Shown: in pieces, positions 18,183-26,889 of the stretch
How the letters are laid out: each line of letters starts with the position of its first letter
Numbering within the stretch: position 1 is the stretch's first letter
Source of the DNA: an uncultured Hungatella sp.
GTDB taxonomy: Bacteria; Bacillota; Clostridia; Lachnospirales; Lachnospiraceae
Assembly (NCBI GenBank): GCA_910579515.1
Contig: CAJTUV010000016.1
Span: 1-64,000 of the forward strand
DNA: 64,000 nt
Direction: 5' to 3'
The notes under the pieces: model-generated
Databases searched by the model: none
Seen by the model: only the letters and a program-made list of their open reading frames with translations
Told to the model about the DNA's origin: nothing
Position numbers and translations under genes: made by a program

Positions 18183-18253
18183 CTTTTTTCACCCCCAAAA
18201 TGGAGAATTAATAATTAGACAATCATACTTAAAGAAAGGAATTATAGGGGTGA

Positions 18254-21001
18254 ATGAATATGACCAGACAACCATCCTGCCTTAAATTTATCTATAAATT
18301 ATCAAGCAGGCGTCTCAAACAATCCAAGTGGGATCTTACTCTCCCGCTCCAAACTGCTATAAAAAATAAAAGCGATGTTGTGGCTCTGGGAGACAGTCAG
18401 CTCCTTCGCTGGATTTGCGAACTAAACAACACGAAAGATTTAGACACGAAAGTATCAGAGCTGAAAAAGGAGATAAAAGCCATTAAAAAACAGCCCAAGA
18501 CCAGGGAGAACCAGGCAAAAATCCGTAGACTGTATGACAGCCTCTATACACTTCAATATCAGAAGGATTATGTCTGTGTCATCATGGATTCTGAGAAAGA
18601 TTACGACAGGGCGAATCAGGGATTTAAGATTAACGGCTTTAAGTATCGCCGCCTTCTGGGAACGAATGGGGGTGTAAAAAAATCTACCATCACCTATGTA
18701 AGCGACCGAGTCTATGAAGAAATTGTCCGAAGAATGGATAATGGAAGAAACAAAAATAAGCCGGTTATCCCTGCTAAGTTAGAAGCATATCAGGCGTTGA
18801 TTTGCAGCAGTTCCACGCCTGTGGCCATGCCCAGGATTCTGATTGTAAAAGACTGCGTTGTTCATTTTCAAGAAGACGTCATAAAAATATCCGACGAGCA
18901 GGAAGGCGAGCCAATACTGACCACAGAAAAAGATTATTTGGTGAAATATTGTGATTCTGACGGGTATGGCCTTATGTCCCCTGAATATTCCCGCAAAATC
19001 AATCAGGGCCAGATCATTTCCGGCGTAAACACAAGATTTGCTTGGACAAAAGGAATGTTGTTTACCTTTGACTTCATTGAGTTTGCAAAGAAAAAAAATG
19101 GAGAACAATATTTCGTTCAGGATGCATGGGGGCAATGGAGAGACGTAAGAAACTATGACGTGATTCTCACCACTTCCATGGTAAAACTGTGGGATTTCTA
19201 TGAAAGCCTGGAGCATTTTATCGACTGCTGCAATGAGAATCACTACCAGTTTTCGGTATCAAAAACCATGCCGCAGAAGCTGGAACATGTTCGAAATGGA
19301 AACTATCAGTTTCTGCAGACTTACGATTTTACAGACGAAGAGTTATTGAAACTGTGTAAACCTACCATAGACGAGATTACCGATGTATTGGGAAACGACT
19401 GGCGCAAAACCATTGTTTTTTTGAAAGGCATGTTTTTAAATGATGACACTATTGAGCAGACAGACAACAATTTTATGAAAGCCATCATGATTGATCCCAG
19501 AGTTTTGGAGGATCCGTTTGTCATCCGAAAGATACGGACCATGATTCAGAAACGAATTTACATAGCCTCCAAAGGTTCTATTCAGTTGTCTGGAAACTTT
19601 TCTGTTATCTCTGGAGATCTGTTCTCCCTTGCCCAGTCGATTTTCGGACTGCCAGTCACAGGCCTGCTGAAGTCAGGACAGGTCTACCACAAGTATTGGA
19701 TTGACAGACAGGCAGAGGAAATTGTTCTCTTTCGTGCTCCCATGACCTGCCACAACAACATTCAGAAACGAAGTGTTGTGCACAACGAAGAGATGGATTT
19801 TTGGTATCAGTATAATACAACCGGACTCATATTAAATTCCTGGGACACCACCTGCGATGCACTAAATGGAGCTGACAAGGATTCGGATATGTTCTTTACC
19901 ACAGACAATCCTATTCTTTTGAAAAACACCATGAACGCTCCCACCATTGAATGCATCCAAAGAAAGGCTGATAAAATTATTCCCACCGAGCAGGATCTCA
20001 TAAATGCCAACAAACTTGCCTTTGGCGACGAAATTGGAACTACGACCAACCGCATCACCACAATGCTGGAAAGACAGGCCGCATTCAAAAAAGACAGCGA
20101 GGAATACCGTGTTTTAGATTACAGAATCAAATGCGGACAGCTCTTTCAGCAAAACTCGATTGACAAATGTAAAGGCATTCTGGCAAAACCCATGCCAGAA
20201 TACTGGTATCGTATTCAGGCATGTCAAAAGCTTCCAGAATACACTGACGAGCAAAAACATTTTAAAGAATTGTGTCTGCGCATTGTGGCAGAATCCAAGC
20301 CTTATTTTATGAAATACGTTTATCCCGATTTACTTTCCGATTGGAAGAACTATGTAAAAACAGCAAATAGTAAATGCATCCGCGAATTTCAAATGCCTCT
20401 GGAGGAGCTGCGAAAGAAATCTGATAAAACGCCTTCGGAAAACGAATTTCTACTCTATTATGAACGTTTAAAACCTGTTGGAGAAAGCCCTTGTGTTGTA
20501 AATCGCATTGCCTGGCTGTTTGAACAAACCTTTTGCAATTTTTTCTCCCAAAAGGCCCATAAGGGAAGGTTTGATTACCAGATTCTAAAATCTGGCACTC
20601 CTTACAGTCAAAGAGATTATTCGAAAATAAAAAAGGTGAAAGACGAATATGACGAGCGCATTCAGGCTTTTCAGCAGCTTTCCCATTCACAGCGGCTGGA
20701 TAAGGAAGAGGCGGCCTTAAACAAAAGCATCATGATGATGCAATTTCGGTCCCAGTGTGAGCAGATTTGTCCGAATGAAAAGATGCTTTGCGATATTGTG
20801 CTTGATTTGTGCTACCCTTTCGAAAAATCAAAGCAGTTTGCATGGGATATTTGTGGAGAGACGATTCTTGAAAATCTGCTTGAACAAAATAATCGCACCA
20901 TACATTATCCTGTTCTTGCCGCAGATCAGGGCACATTTGAATTTGGAGGCGAACAATTTTATATGCATCAAAAAATCTTAAAGGAGGATACAAGCCTGTG
21001 A
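18254..21001 (+). CDS. YonO-like single-chain RNA polymerase (two-barrel, beta-prime signature)
   Basis: A 915-residue protein. Its middle contains the catalytic signature of multi-subunit RNA polymerases: FRAPMTCHNNIQ (R494, P496), like the RAPTLHRLGIQ motif of beta-prime, and about 45 residues later NGADKDSDMF with D541, D543, D545, like NADFDGDQM, the Mg-binding loop of the double-psi beta-barrel. The spacing between the two and the intervening hydrophobic stretch agree with beta-prime. Length and single-chain form match YonO of phage SPbeta, a DNA-dependent RNA polymerase that transcribes late phage genes; the eukaryotic QDE-1 RNA-dependent enzymes share the same core. Ser replaces the usual Gly in the DxDGD loop. 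The N-terminal 150 residues include a charged coiled-coil-like stretch. It overlaps the next gene by 4 bp. Activity and template type are inference. Confidence 0.78.
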   Translation: MNMTRQPSCLKFIYKLSSRRLKQSKWDLTLPLQTAIKNKSDVVALGDSQLLRWICELNNTKDLDTKVSELKKEIKAIKKQPKTRENQAKIRRLYDSLYTLQYQKDYVCVIMDSEKDYDRANQGFKINGFKYRRLLGTNGGVKKSTITYVSDRVYEEIVRRMDNGRNKNKPVIPAKLEAYQALICSSSTPVAMPRILIVKDCVVHFQEDVIKISDEQEGEPILTTEKDYLVKYCDSDGYGLMSPEYSRKINQGQIISGVNTRFAWTKGMLFTFDFIEFAKKKNGEQYFVQDAWGQWRDVRNYDVILTTSMVKLWDFYESLEHFIDCCNENHYQFSVSKTMPQKLEHVRNGNYQFLQTYDFTDEELLKLCKPTIDEITDVLGNDWRKTIVFLKGMFLNDDTIEQTDNNFMKAIMIDPRVLEDPFVIRKIRTMIQKRIYIASKGSIQLSGNFSVISGDLFSLAQSIFGLPVTGLLKSGQVYHKYWIDRQAEEIVLFRAPMTCHNNIQKRSVVHNEEMDFWYQYNTTGLILNSWDTTCDALNGADKDSDMFFTTDNPILLKNTMNAPTIECIQRKADKIIPTEQDLINANKLAFGDEIGTTTNRITTMLERQAAFKKDSEEYRVLDYRIKCGQLFQQNSIDKCKGILAKPMPEYWYRIQACQKLPEYTDEQKHFKELCLRIVAESKPYFMKYVYPDLLSDWKNYVKTANSKCIREFQMPLEELRKKSDKTPSENEFLLYYERLKPVGESPCVVNRIAWLFEQTFCNFFSQKAHKGRFDYQILKSGTPYSQRDYSKIKKVKDEYDERIQAFQQLSHSQRLDKEEAALNKSIMMMQFRSQCEQICPNEKMLCDIVLDLCYPFEKSKQFAWDICGETILENLLEQNNRTIHYPVLAADQGTFEFGGEQFYMHQKILKEDTSL

Positions 21002-21777
21002 TTATTTTAAATGAAAAAGAGTATGTATCAGACATGCTCCGAAAAAAGGAGTTTGGAACATCGAAAATCTATTTATTTTTGAGTATCTATGCAAGATATT
21101 TATATCAGGAGGAAGGACTGAGAAAAACAGGGATCGTCAAAAAACTTCATGAATTTATGGATTCTAATTATCCCCAATATAATCCGGTTGACTGGAGCAT
21201 AAGCATTGAGAAATATGCAAGCAAAGCAGGCCAATATCCATTATGTCAGTGCGACGGCATCTGGATTACAGAAAAGGAACTAAACACCGTGGACAATTTA
21301 CATAATAAAGTTCTGGAACGGCTGGCTTTTACACTCCTGTGCCTTGCCAAGTTCGGAAACTTCCGAAATCCACAAAACCACAGCTGGGTGACAAACAGCA
21401 ACGGCGAAATCTATACCATGGCATGTATCAATACTCCTGCTTTTCAAAAGGATTTAAAAATCAGTCAGCTAAAAGAAGCGGGACTTCTGGAATATGCCAG
21501 GAAAGTTGACAACTTAAATATCCGCGTCCTGTTTGTTGACGACGAAAGCGAAAAGAAATTATTTGTCTCTGATTTCAGGAAACTTGGCTATGAATGGCTC
21601 CTCTATAAGGGAGCAAACTACATCCGTTGCACAAGCTGTAATGTTCTGACAAAAAATACGAATGGAAAAAGAAGGTATTGCAAAGAATGTGCCCAAGCCA
21701 GGAAAAAAGAGCTGGATCGAACCCGAATGCAGCACATCCGCAATTTATCCTGCTGCGAAAAGGAGGAATCTGCGTAA
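20998..21777 (+). CDS. Zinc-ribbon protein coupled to the RNA polymerase gene
   Basis: A 259-residue protein I do not recognise. Its GTG overlaps the polymerase stop (GTGA). The first 200 residues are mixed alpha/beta with an LCLAKFGNF segment; the C-terminus has two CxxC pairs (CTSC, then CKEC about 20 residues on) in a zinc ribbon followed by a basic helix. The position and the nucleic-acid-binding look suggest an accessory factor of the polymerase, but this is only inference. Confidence 0.65.
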   Translation: MIILNEKEYVSDMLRKKEFGTSKIYLFLSIYARYLYQEEGLRKTGIVKKLHEFMDSNYPQYNPVDWSISIEKYASKAGQYPLCQCDGIWITEKELNTVDNLHNKVLERLAFTLLCLAKFGNFRNPQNHSWVTNSNGEIYTMACINTPAFQKDLKISQLKEAGLLEYARKVDNLNIRVLFVDDESEKKLFVSDFRKLGYEWLLYKGANYIRCTSCNVLTKNTNGKRRYCKECAQARKKELDRTRMQHIRNLSCCEKEESA

Positions 21778-22499
21778 TGGATTTTAAGAAAAGTCTTCTT
21801 AATTGTACTATTGTGGAACTTCGCCCCCATTTCTCAGTAAAAATTCCTACGGTTGGGGAAATTTTAGAGGATGAAGCCGCTTATTACCGCATGGTCTCCT
21901 CTCTCACCGCCACCCCGTTTCAATATATGGTTCCTCTGGATGACATGGGGATTGATTCTTTCAAAATCACGGATTATGAATTATTCAAACTGGTCTTTCC
22001 GGTTTATGCCCGTTCCGATTTGTCTTTGCTGTTTGGCGATTTGAAAACAGATGACTTTGATGTTTATCTCGACCCTTCAAGTGGAACGCAGATCCTCTAC
22101 AGCCCTTTCAATCGCATTGCCATCGACGAACTTTTATACAATGATCTTGTAGGTATGATAAGAAAAATGCATCTGTTAGAAAAAAATAACCAAAAACCTG
22201 GAAATCCTTCTGCCAGAAAGTATCTCCTGGAGAAAGAACGAAAAAAGCTAAAGCGAAATTCTAAGAAACCGTATGAACCTTATTTAGAAAAATTAGTCGT
22301 TGCTTTGGTAAATACCTGCGAATTTCCATATGATTACAATTCGTGCATGAATTTGTCCATTTATCGCTTTAATCAGAGTTTTAAACAAATTCAGCACAAA
22401 ATCAGTTTTGATAAAACCATGATTGGCGTATATTCCGGCACTGTGGATACCTCAAAGCTGAGCAGCAAAGAGGCTCTTACCTGGATTCCAAATAAATAG
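21777..22499 (+). CDS. Conserved protein of unknown function, phage element
   Basis: A 240-residue protein beginning at an ATG that overlaps the previous stop (TAATG). A reading frame reaches further upstream but has no start with a binding site. The N-terminal half looks like a folded alpha/beta domain; residues about 125-170 are very basic (KYLLEKERKKLKRNSKK). No known motif is seen. Its place between the polymerase genes and the tube gene suggests a role in assembly or gene control. Confidence 0.6.
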   Translation: MDFKKSLLNCTIVELRPHFSVKIPTVGEILEDEAAYYRMVSSLTATPFQYMVPLDDMGIDSFKITDYELFKLVFPVYARSDLSLLFGDLKTDDFDVYLDPSSGTQILYSPFNRIAIDELLYNDLVGMIRKMHLLEKNNQKPGNPSARKYLLEKERKKLKRNSKKPYEPYLEKLVVALVNTCEFPYDYNSCMNLSIYRFNQSFKQIQHKISFDKTMIGVYSGTVDTSKLSSKEALTWIPNK

Positions 22500-22533
22500 A
22501 AGCCAAATAGCCAATCCATTAAGGAGGAACTTT

Positions 22534-22710
22534 ATGTCTGAACAGAAAAAAATTCCATGCCGCGTATGTGGAAAGCTTTTTAAACCATGTGCCTATTGTC
22601 AGTCCCACGACAATGTATTCCGGTGGCGCAATTTTGCATGTTCGAGAGAGTGTGCCAAACAATATTTTGACGATACTTTGGCAAAGCGCGCTAAAAACTG
22701 CACTTTATGA
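22534..22710 (+). CDS. Small cysteine-rich zinc-finger protein, 58 residues
   Basis: A short gene with a strong AAGGAGG 7 nt before the ATG. The product has three cysteine pairs: CRVC near residue 9, CAYC near 19 and C-x3-C near 36-40, enough for one or two zinc sites, in a basic aromatic context. It follows the 240-residue gene by 34 bp. I do not recognise the family. It may bind nucleic acid or protein. Confidence 0.7.
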   Translation: MSEQKKIPCRVCGKLFKPCAYCQSHDNVFRWRNFACSRECAKQYFDDTLAKRAKNCTL

Positions 22711-22742
22711 TTACCATCGAATTTGCTCATCCCAGAAACAGG

Positions 22743-22808
22743 ACCGAAAAGCCCTTGATTTTCAAGGCTTTCTCGGTTCTCGTTTTTCTTTTTTAGTTTT
22801 TACTGCAT
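22743..22808 (+). terminator. Stem-loop and T-rich tract upstream of the tube gene
   Basis: ACCGA/TCGGT and AAAGCC/GGCTTT with TTGA/TCAA form a long hairpin (22743-22777) with one bulged base on each arm. A T-rich tract follows at 22792-22808 after a 14-nt gap, so it is not a textbook terminator. It probably uncouples the early genes from the tube gene, which would then need its own promoter between 22778 and 22850. No gene is seen in 22711-22859. Confidence 0.55.
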
Positions 22809-22859
22809 GGATATCCACGAAATTTAAAAAACTTTTCAAAATCCAAGGAGGAACATTTT

Positions 22860-23648
22860 ATGAACATCGACAAATTTACCATCACATCCTATGACCAGAT
22901 TACAGGCTTTGACAGAACCAATGGAAATCTCGACCTGGTTCTTGACGAGCTCAGTGACTTCACCCTCTCCCATGAGGAAGAAAAAGTAGACATTACAGGC
23001 AAGGCAGGCAGAATCATCAGCTCTTTAAAGAAAAACAAAAAGGTTACCGGCAAAGGAACCAACGGTATGCTCTCCGGCGGCGCTCTGGCAGCCATGCTGG
23101 GAGCGGACATGGAAAGCGGCGAATACCTGATTCGTTACACCGATTCCATTTTTGTGTCTTCCAATAAAGGTCTCACCAAAGAGACTGCCATCGGCGCTGT
23201 GGGAAATGAAATCGGGACAATCTACGTAAGAGATACTGACAATGCCTACATCTCTGGCGGAAAGAAACTTATCCAGGCTGACAACGCACCTCTTCAGACT
23301 GGACAATTCTCCTATGATCCAGAAACCAAAACCGTTACCTTCTTTGAAGGAGATATTCCAGACGGCACAGAAGTCATCGCCTTTTATGATGCAGCGGTGA
23401 CCGGTAAAAAGATTTCCAATAATGCAGATAAATACAGCAAGACGCTCTCCCTGTTTATTGACGTCACCTGTCAGGATGGATGTGACAATCTGTTCCACGG
23501 CCAGTTTATCATAAACAGAGCCGACTTTACTGGTACTTTTGACATTCAGGGTGGCACGGACACAGCTACACAAGGATTTGAGTTCACCTCTCTGCCAAAT
23601 CTTTGCACCGGAAAAACAGACTTATGGGATTTTATCATTTTTGACTAA
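22860..23648 (+). CDS. Probable major tail tube protein
   Basis: A 262-residue protein, rich in beta-strand and Gly/Thr, with no signal peptide or membrane segment. The strong AAGGAGG, isolated position with hairpins on both sides, and location directly ahead of the tape-measure gene are those of a major tail (tube) protein. The N-terminal LDELSDFTLSHEEE and KVTGKGTNG segments fit a structural protein. I cannot name the family from the sequence alone; a T=7-type phage tube or an ordered-assembly sleeve protein remain possible. Confidence 0.65.
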   Translation: MNIDKFTITSYDQITGFDRTNGNLDLVLDELSDFTLSHEEEKVDITGKAGRIISSLKKNKKVTGKGTNGMLSGGALAAMLGADMESGEYLIRYTDSIFVSSNKGLTKETAIGAVGNEIGTIYVRDTDNAYISGGKKLIQADNAPLQTGQFSYDPETKTVTFFEGDIPDGTEVIAFYDAAVTGKKISNNADKYSKTLSLFIDVTCQDGCDNLFHGQFIINRADFTGTFDIQGGTDTATQGFEFTSLPNLCTGKTDLWDFIIFD

Positions 23649-23666
23649 CCAAATCCAGAAAAATCA

Positions 23667-23691
23667 AGGGCAGTCTCACTCAGGCTGCCCT
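23667..23691 (+). terminator. Stem-loop after the tube gene
   Basis: AGGGCAG (23667-23673) pairs with CTGCCCT (23685-23691). There is no T run, so it may protect the tube mRNA end or reduce read-through into the tape-measure gene rather than terminate. Confidence 0.5.
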
Positions 23692-23722
23692 GCAAATCAA
23701 CGACTAAAAAAGGAGAATCTTA

Positions 23723-23866
23723 ATGTTTGAATTTTTTAAAATGAAGAAAAGTCAATGGAAATCAAGACGGCTCTTTTACGAGACAGCTGTAGAAACCTTT
23801 ATCCTTATCCAGAACCTATATCGCGATGCAAAATGCTCTGACTCCCATGAAGAAAAAAGGAGGTGA
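23723..23866 (+). CDS. Short protein between tube and tape measure, 47 residues
   Basis: ATG with AAAGGAGA ahead encodes a small basic, aromatic helical protein (SRRLFYETAVETFILIQNLY). Its stop lies inside the ribosome binding site of the tape-measure gene. In siphophage tail operons this slot holds the tail assembly chaperone; here it is far shorter and has no visible frameshift partner, so the role is only suggested by position. Confidence 0.6.
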   Translation: MFEFFKMKKSQWKSRRLFYETAVETFILIQNLYRDAKCSDSHEEKRR

Positions 23867-25323
23867 CGTCTATGAAACAGCCTTCCATAAAACTACAGGC
23901 TCAGTTAGACAAAGCCAAATCTGCCCGAAATATCAATTCCGACGTCAAGGACATTCAGGACAGGCTCAATCCGGTAAACCTTCAGGCAAAAATGGATTCG
24001 AAACAGGAAAAGCTGGTGGTCAGCCAGGCGCAGCATATAGGCGAAAAAGCTGGTGAAGCAGTTACAGGCTCTTTGCAAAAAGCCATGGACAACGCGGCGC
24101 CTAAGGATTCTGACTTCTTTTCCAACCTGAATAAAAGCCTTTCCCAACAGGCACAGGAAGTTCGTAAGAGCACTGGTTCCCTCTTTACCTTAAACACTGC
24201 TTTTCAGGCCATTGTCTCCCAGACAAAAGAAGCTCTCTCTGAGCTGAAAGCTCTGGACACGGCACTTGTCCAGTTAGGACACGCCACAGGATTCAGCCAA
24301 AACGAGCTGAAAGACCTGGGCCGCACCGCTCTTGAATCGGCAGGCAGATACGGAAAAACAGCTGAAAGCTATCTTTCTCTTGTACAGGAGATGTATCAGG
24401 CCGGCCTTCATCAACCGCATCAGATGGCAGAATTGTCCATGCTGACACAAGCCTCCGGCTCCATAGACAAAGAAACGGCTAACCGATATTTACTCACAAG
24501 TAATGCCGCCTTTGATTTAAAAGAAAATACAGAAGAACTCCTTAGAGTTCTGGATGGACAAAATCATATTGCCAGCCATACCGCAGTCTCTATGGCGGAT
24601 ATGGCGCAGGCAACTTCAGAAGCTGCCTTTACCGCCTCTCAATGCGGCGTCACACTCAATGAGCTTTCCTCTCTTATTGCTGCGGCTGCTTCTCAGACCC
24701 ACAAATCAGGAAGTGAAACGGGAAACGCGCTGAAGGCCCTGTTTTCAAATTTACAGGACACTGCCAACGGACCAGTAAAGGATGCTCTGAATTCTGTAGG
24801 GATTTCCATGACACAAATGGTGTCTGGAACAGAACTGTTAAAAACCCCCGTCCAGCTTCTAAATGAGTTATCCCTGGCCTTTGCCTCTTTACAGGACGGG
24901 GATTTCAGGCAGGAAACCTTACTGTCCGCCATTGCTGGAGAAAATTCGGATACTCTTTTGGCCCTTTTAAAAAACTGGTCCTCTTTTGACGATCTGTTGG
25001 ATCTCTATAACCATGGAACAGGAGCAGCAGCCAAAGAAGCAGAAAACTTTTCCCAGTCTTGGGAAAACTCTTTGCAGCGCCTTTCAAACACCTGGACCAG
25101 TACCATAAACAACCTTGTGGATTCTGAGGCGGCATCTGTGGGAATCAACTCGCTCAATGGCATTCTTCTTTTCATTGAGAAACTGACAAAATCTTTGAGT
25201 CTTTTGGAAACCGTCGGCATAGGCGCAGGCTTGTTGTCAGGAATTAAGAACACTGGTAAACACCGTATGAGTGTACGGATTTCAAAGCCTGTTTTTTGTT
25301 TTGAATATGCCCTTTCTACCTGA
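23863..25323 (+). CDS. Tape-measure protein, first coding part (TP901 core), interrupted
   Basis: 486 residues holding the TP901-type tape-measure core. A coiled N-terminus (about 1-95) leads to the helical core at about 110-400 (ELKALDTALVQLGHATGF, LVQEMYQAGL, LFSNLQD) and the SWENSLQRLSNTWT segment that usually precedes a hydrophobic stretch. The likely start is ATG 23872 (MKQPS), 9 nt inside the given frame, with AAGGAGGTGA upstream. The frame ends at a stop just after KNTGKHRMSV, whereas tape measures go on for hundreds of residues. The sequence right after it folds as a group I intron core, and the missing part is found from about 26.95 kb. Either the RNA is spliced or the gene is split. 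Confidence 0.85.
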   Translation: MTSMKQPSIKLQAQLDKAKSARNINSDVKDIQDRLNPVNLQAKMDSKQEKLVVSQAQHIGEKAGEAVTGSLQKAMDNAAPKDSDFFSNLNKSLSQQAQEVRKSTGSLFTLNTAFQAIVSQTKEALSELKALDTALVQLGHATGFSQNELKDLGRTALESAGRYGKTAESYLSLVQEMYQAGLHQPHQMAELSMLTQASGSIDKETANRYLLTSNAAFDLKENTEELLRVLDGQNHIASHTAVSMADMAQATSEAAFTASQCGVTLNELSSLIAAAASQTHKSGSETGNALKALFSNLQDTANGPVKDALNSVGISMTQMVSGTELLKTPVQLLNELSLAFASLQDGDFRQETLLSAIAGENSDTLLALLKNWSSFDDLLDLYNHGTGAAAKEAENFSQSWENSLQRLSNTWTSTINNLVDSEAASVGINSLNGILLFIEKLTKSLSLLETVGIGAGLLSGIKNTGKHRMSVRISKPVFCFEYALST

Positions 25324-25740
25324 GCGATACAAGAAGAAAACGAACGTCGCAAAGGCAGGAATGTGTGGGCCTCGTCACCCCACAGTGTTCTATAAAATAA
25401 ATCGTAAATGAGGGCTGCTATCCCTCAGTGCTGGAAAGCTTTTTTATAGTGAATACATAGTACCGCATGGCTACAACGTGGCTGGAAACGGCGGGCGTGA
25501 CAAGCGCTCCGAAAGGATGTCAGTAATGGCAGAAAAACATGCGGCAGGTCATAAGGGAAACCTAAGTGACACGTCTTGACAAGACAAAACCACCAATCAG
25601 CAGCGGAAATCCTAAGTCTGATATTCTCAGATATGGACGTGTTCAGAGACTGTAAACGATTTTGAGTCGGAGACGGCTTGTAAGAGACAGTCCAAACCAA
25701 GAAGGAAAACTTGCTCGTGACGGAGTAAAACCAACAGAGT
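25324..25740 (+). ncRNA. Group I intron-like ribozyme inside the tape-measure gene
   Basis: The sequence carries the group I core in sense orientation. P3: ACACGTC (25569-25575) with GACGTGT (25636-25642). P7: GACTG (25648-25652) with CAGTC (25688-25692), directly after GTTCAGA, the usual element R, and closed by TAAGAGACAGTCC, close to the consensus element S. P8: AGTCG/CGGCT with loop GAGA (25665-25678). Short helices ATCAG/CTGAT and ATAT/ATAT lie between the P3 arms. Upstream are GAGGG/CCCTC, TGTGGG/CCCACA and a CTATAAAA/TTTTATAG pairing (25390-25449). No splice site could be fixed: the 5' site lies in about 25,255-25,325; the 3' site may be near 25,740 or, if the antisense genes are inside the intron, near 26,930-26,990. 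Confidence 0.8.
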
Positions 25741-25846
25741 GATGCTGCTCTTTTGTTTCTTCATAGCACTGTCTTTAAGGCAGGAAGAAATAAAAACATG
25801 CAGGGAGTTCTCCTGGCCTTATGTGGATGAAACGGAGAAATTGACG

Positions 25847-25945
25847 AAAAAATCAAAAGTCGCTGTTGCAGTGATTACAGTGAAACTCTTTGCTGTTTCG
25901 GCTTACACTGAAAACTCCGAATAAGGCGGTGTGGAGGGCTTTGGA
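25847..25945. repeat. 99-bp direct repeat, copy A
   Basis: Copy A (25847-25945) and copy B (26422-26520) differ at a single base. They encode the identical C-terminal ends of the two zinc-ribbon proteins, whose remaining sequence is diverged. Confidence 0.92.
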
Positions 25946-26320
25946 GGTGTTGCTTATCTTTTTCGTGTTTTTACTGTGACAATAAGGACACCTTACACCT
26001 GTTTCGCCGTATAACTCTTTACGATTTTCCAATGGAAATTCTGGTGTAAAGCTTGAAGGAATCGCTCTTTTTTCTCGAATAATTTCAAGCAACTCACCAG
26101 CATCTCCAAGTGTAAGGGAAGTTTTCAATCGAATCATACCAATAGCAGAAACATGATCATCCACTTTTTCTAATAAAGCAATGGGCAGTTCTTCTTTAAA
26201 ATCGTAAATGACACCGTTAATATTACATTTTGTATTGATAAGAGGAAAACCGCAGTGGATACAAACTTCGCTTTTATCGCTTATTTCCTTTCCACATTCA
26301 GGGCAATTAATGAGGGCCAT
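25853..26320 (-). CDS. Zinc-ribbon protein, antisense within tape-measure locus (copy 1)
   Basis: A 155-residue protein. It has an N-terminal zinc ribbon (CPECGK, then CIHCG), a middle domain with ALLEKVDDHVSAIGMIRL, then a second ribbon starting at CPYCHSKN and ending CNHCNSDF. The last 30 or so residues equal those of the neighbouring paralogue. It points against the tail genes, as lysogeny-expressed accessory (moron) genes do. The function is unknown; a GTP/NAD-like domain is not visible. Confidence 0.78.
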   Translation of the reverse strand: MALINCPECGKEISDKSEVCIHCGFPLINTKCNINGVIYDFKEELPIALLEKVDDHVSAIGMIRLKTSLTLGDAGELLEIIREKRAIPSSFTPEFPLENRKELYGETGVRCPYCHSKNTKKISNTSKALHTALFGVFSVSRNSKEFHCNHCNSDF

Positions 26321-26421
26321 AGTTTTTTCGTTCCTTTCATTTTGTAGTTTCCAATTACTTAAAAATTAGGGACCACCATAACGAATGAAAATCTTCTGGC
26401 AGTCCATTTGATGATGAAATA

Positions 26422-26520
26422 AAAAAATCAAAAGTCGCTGTTGCAGTGATTACAGTGAAACTCTTTGCTGTTTCGGCTTACACTGAAAACTCCAAATAAG
26501 GCGGTGTGGAGGGCTTTGGA
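26422..26520. repeat. 99-bp direct repeat, copy B
   Basis: Second copy of the repeat described at 25847; 98 of 99 bases agree, 575 bp apart. Confidence 0.92.
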
Positions 26521-26889
26521 AACAGTAGTTATTTTCTTCACATTGGTTGCATGGCAGTAGGGGCATTCTACTCCAAAAGGGTTGCCTACGTCTCGGCCTT
26601 CCTGGAACGCTTTGGTTCGGGCATACATCGCCTCCCTTTCAGCGTTCCTCCGTATCAAATCCTCACCCCTACGTTTAAAGAGAGACGGATCAAATTCTGG
26701 AGACGTTTTGACAAGCTCCTCCCTAAGAAGGTTCTTTTGTTCTTTCGTCATTAAAATATCCAGGCCATTAAGCCAGTATTTTTCTGGTACGGGATATACA
26801 ACCGCGTTGCAGTAATCACACTTATCATCTACAGGATAATTTTTTATTTCAACTATTCTTCCACACCTTTTACAATAATGCAATGCCAT
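26428..26889 (-). CDS. Zinc-ribbon protein, antisense within tape-measure locus (copy 2)
   Basis: A 153-residue protein related to the preceding one. It has an N-terminal ribbon CKRCG and CDYCNAVV, a helical charged middle (LLREELVKTSPEFDPSLFKR), then CPYCHATN and the same C-terminus SKALHTALFGVF...CNHCNSDF as its neighbour. Two ribbons flank an unlike middle, so the pair looks like a duplicated gene whose ends are kept alike by recombination. The start overlaps the doubtful first codons of the downstream tape-measure frame. The function is unknown. Confidence 0.78.
   Translation of the reverse strand: MALHYCKRCGRIVEIKNYPVDDKCDYCNAVVYPVPEKYWLNGLDILMTKEQKNLLREELVKTSPEFDPSLFKRRGEDLIRRNAEREAMYARTKAFQEGRDVGNPFGVECPYCHATNVKKITTVSKALHTALFGVFSVSRNSKEFHCNHCNSDF

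Noticed and set aside
25739..25924. Short plus-strand frame after the intron core
   Set aside because: Its second half is the complement of the zinc-ribbon gene's 99-bp end and it has no ribosome binding site. A few codons could belong to a 3' exon, but I cannot support a gene.
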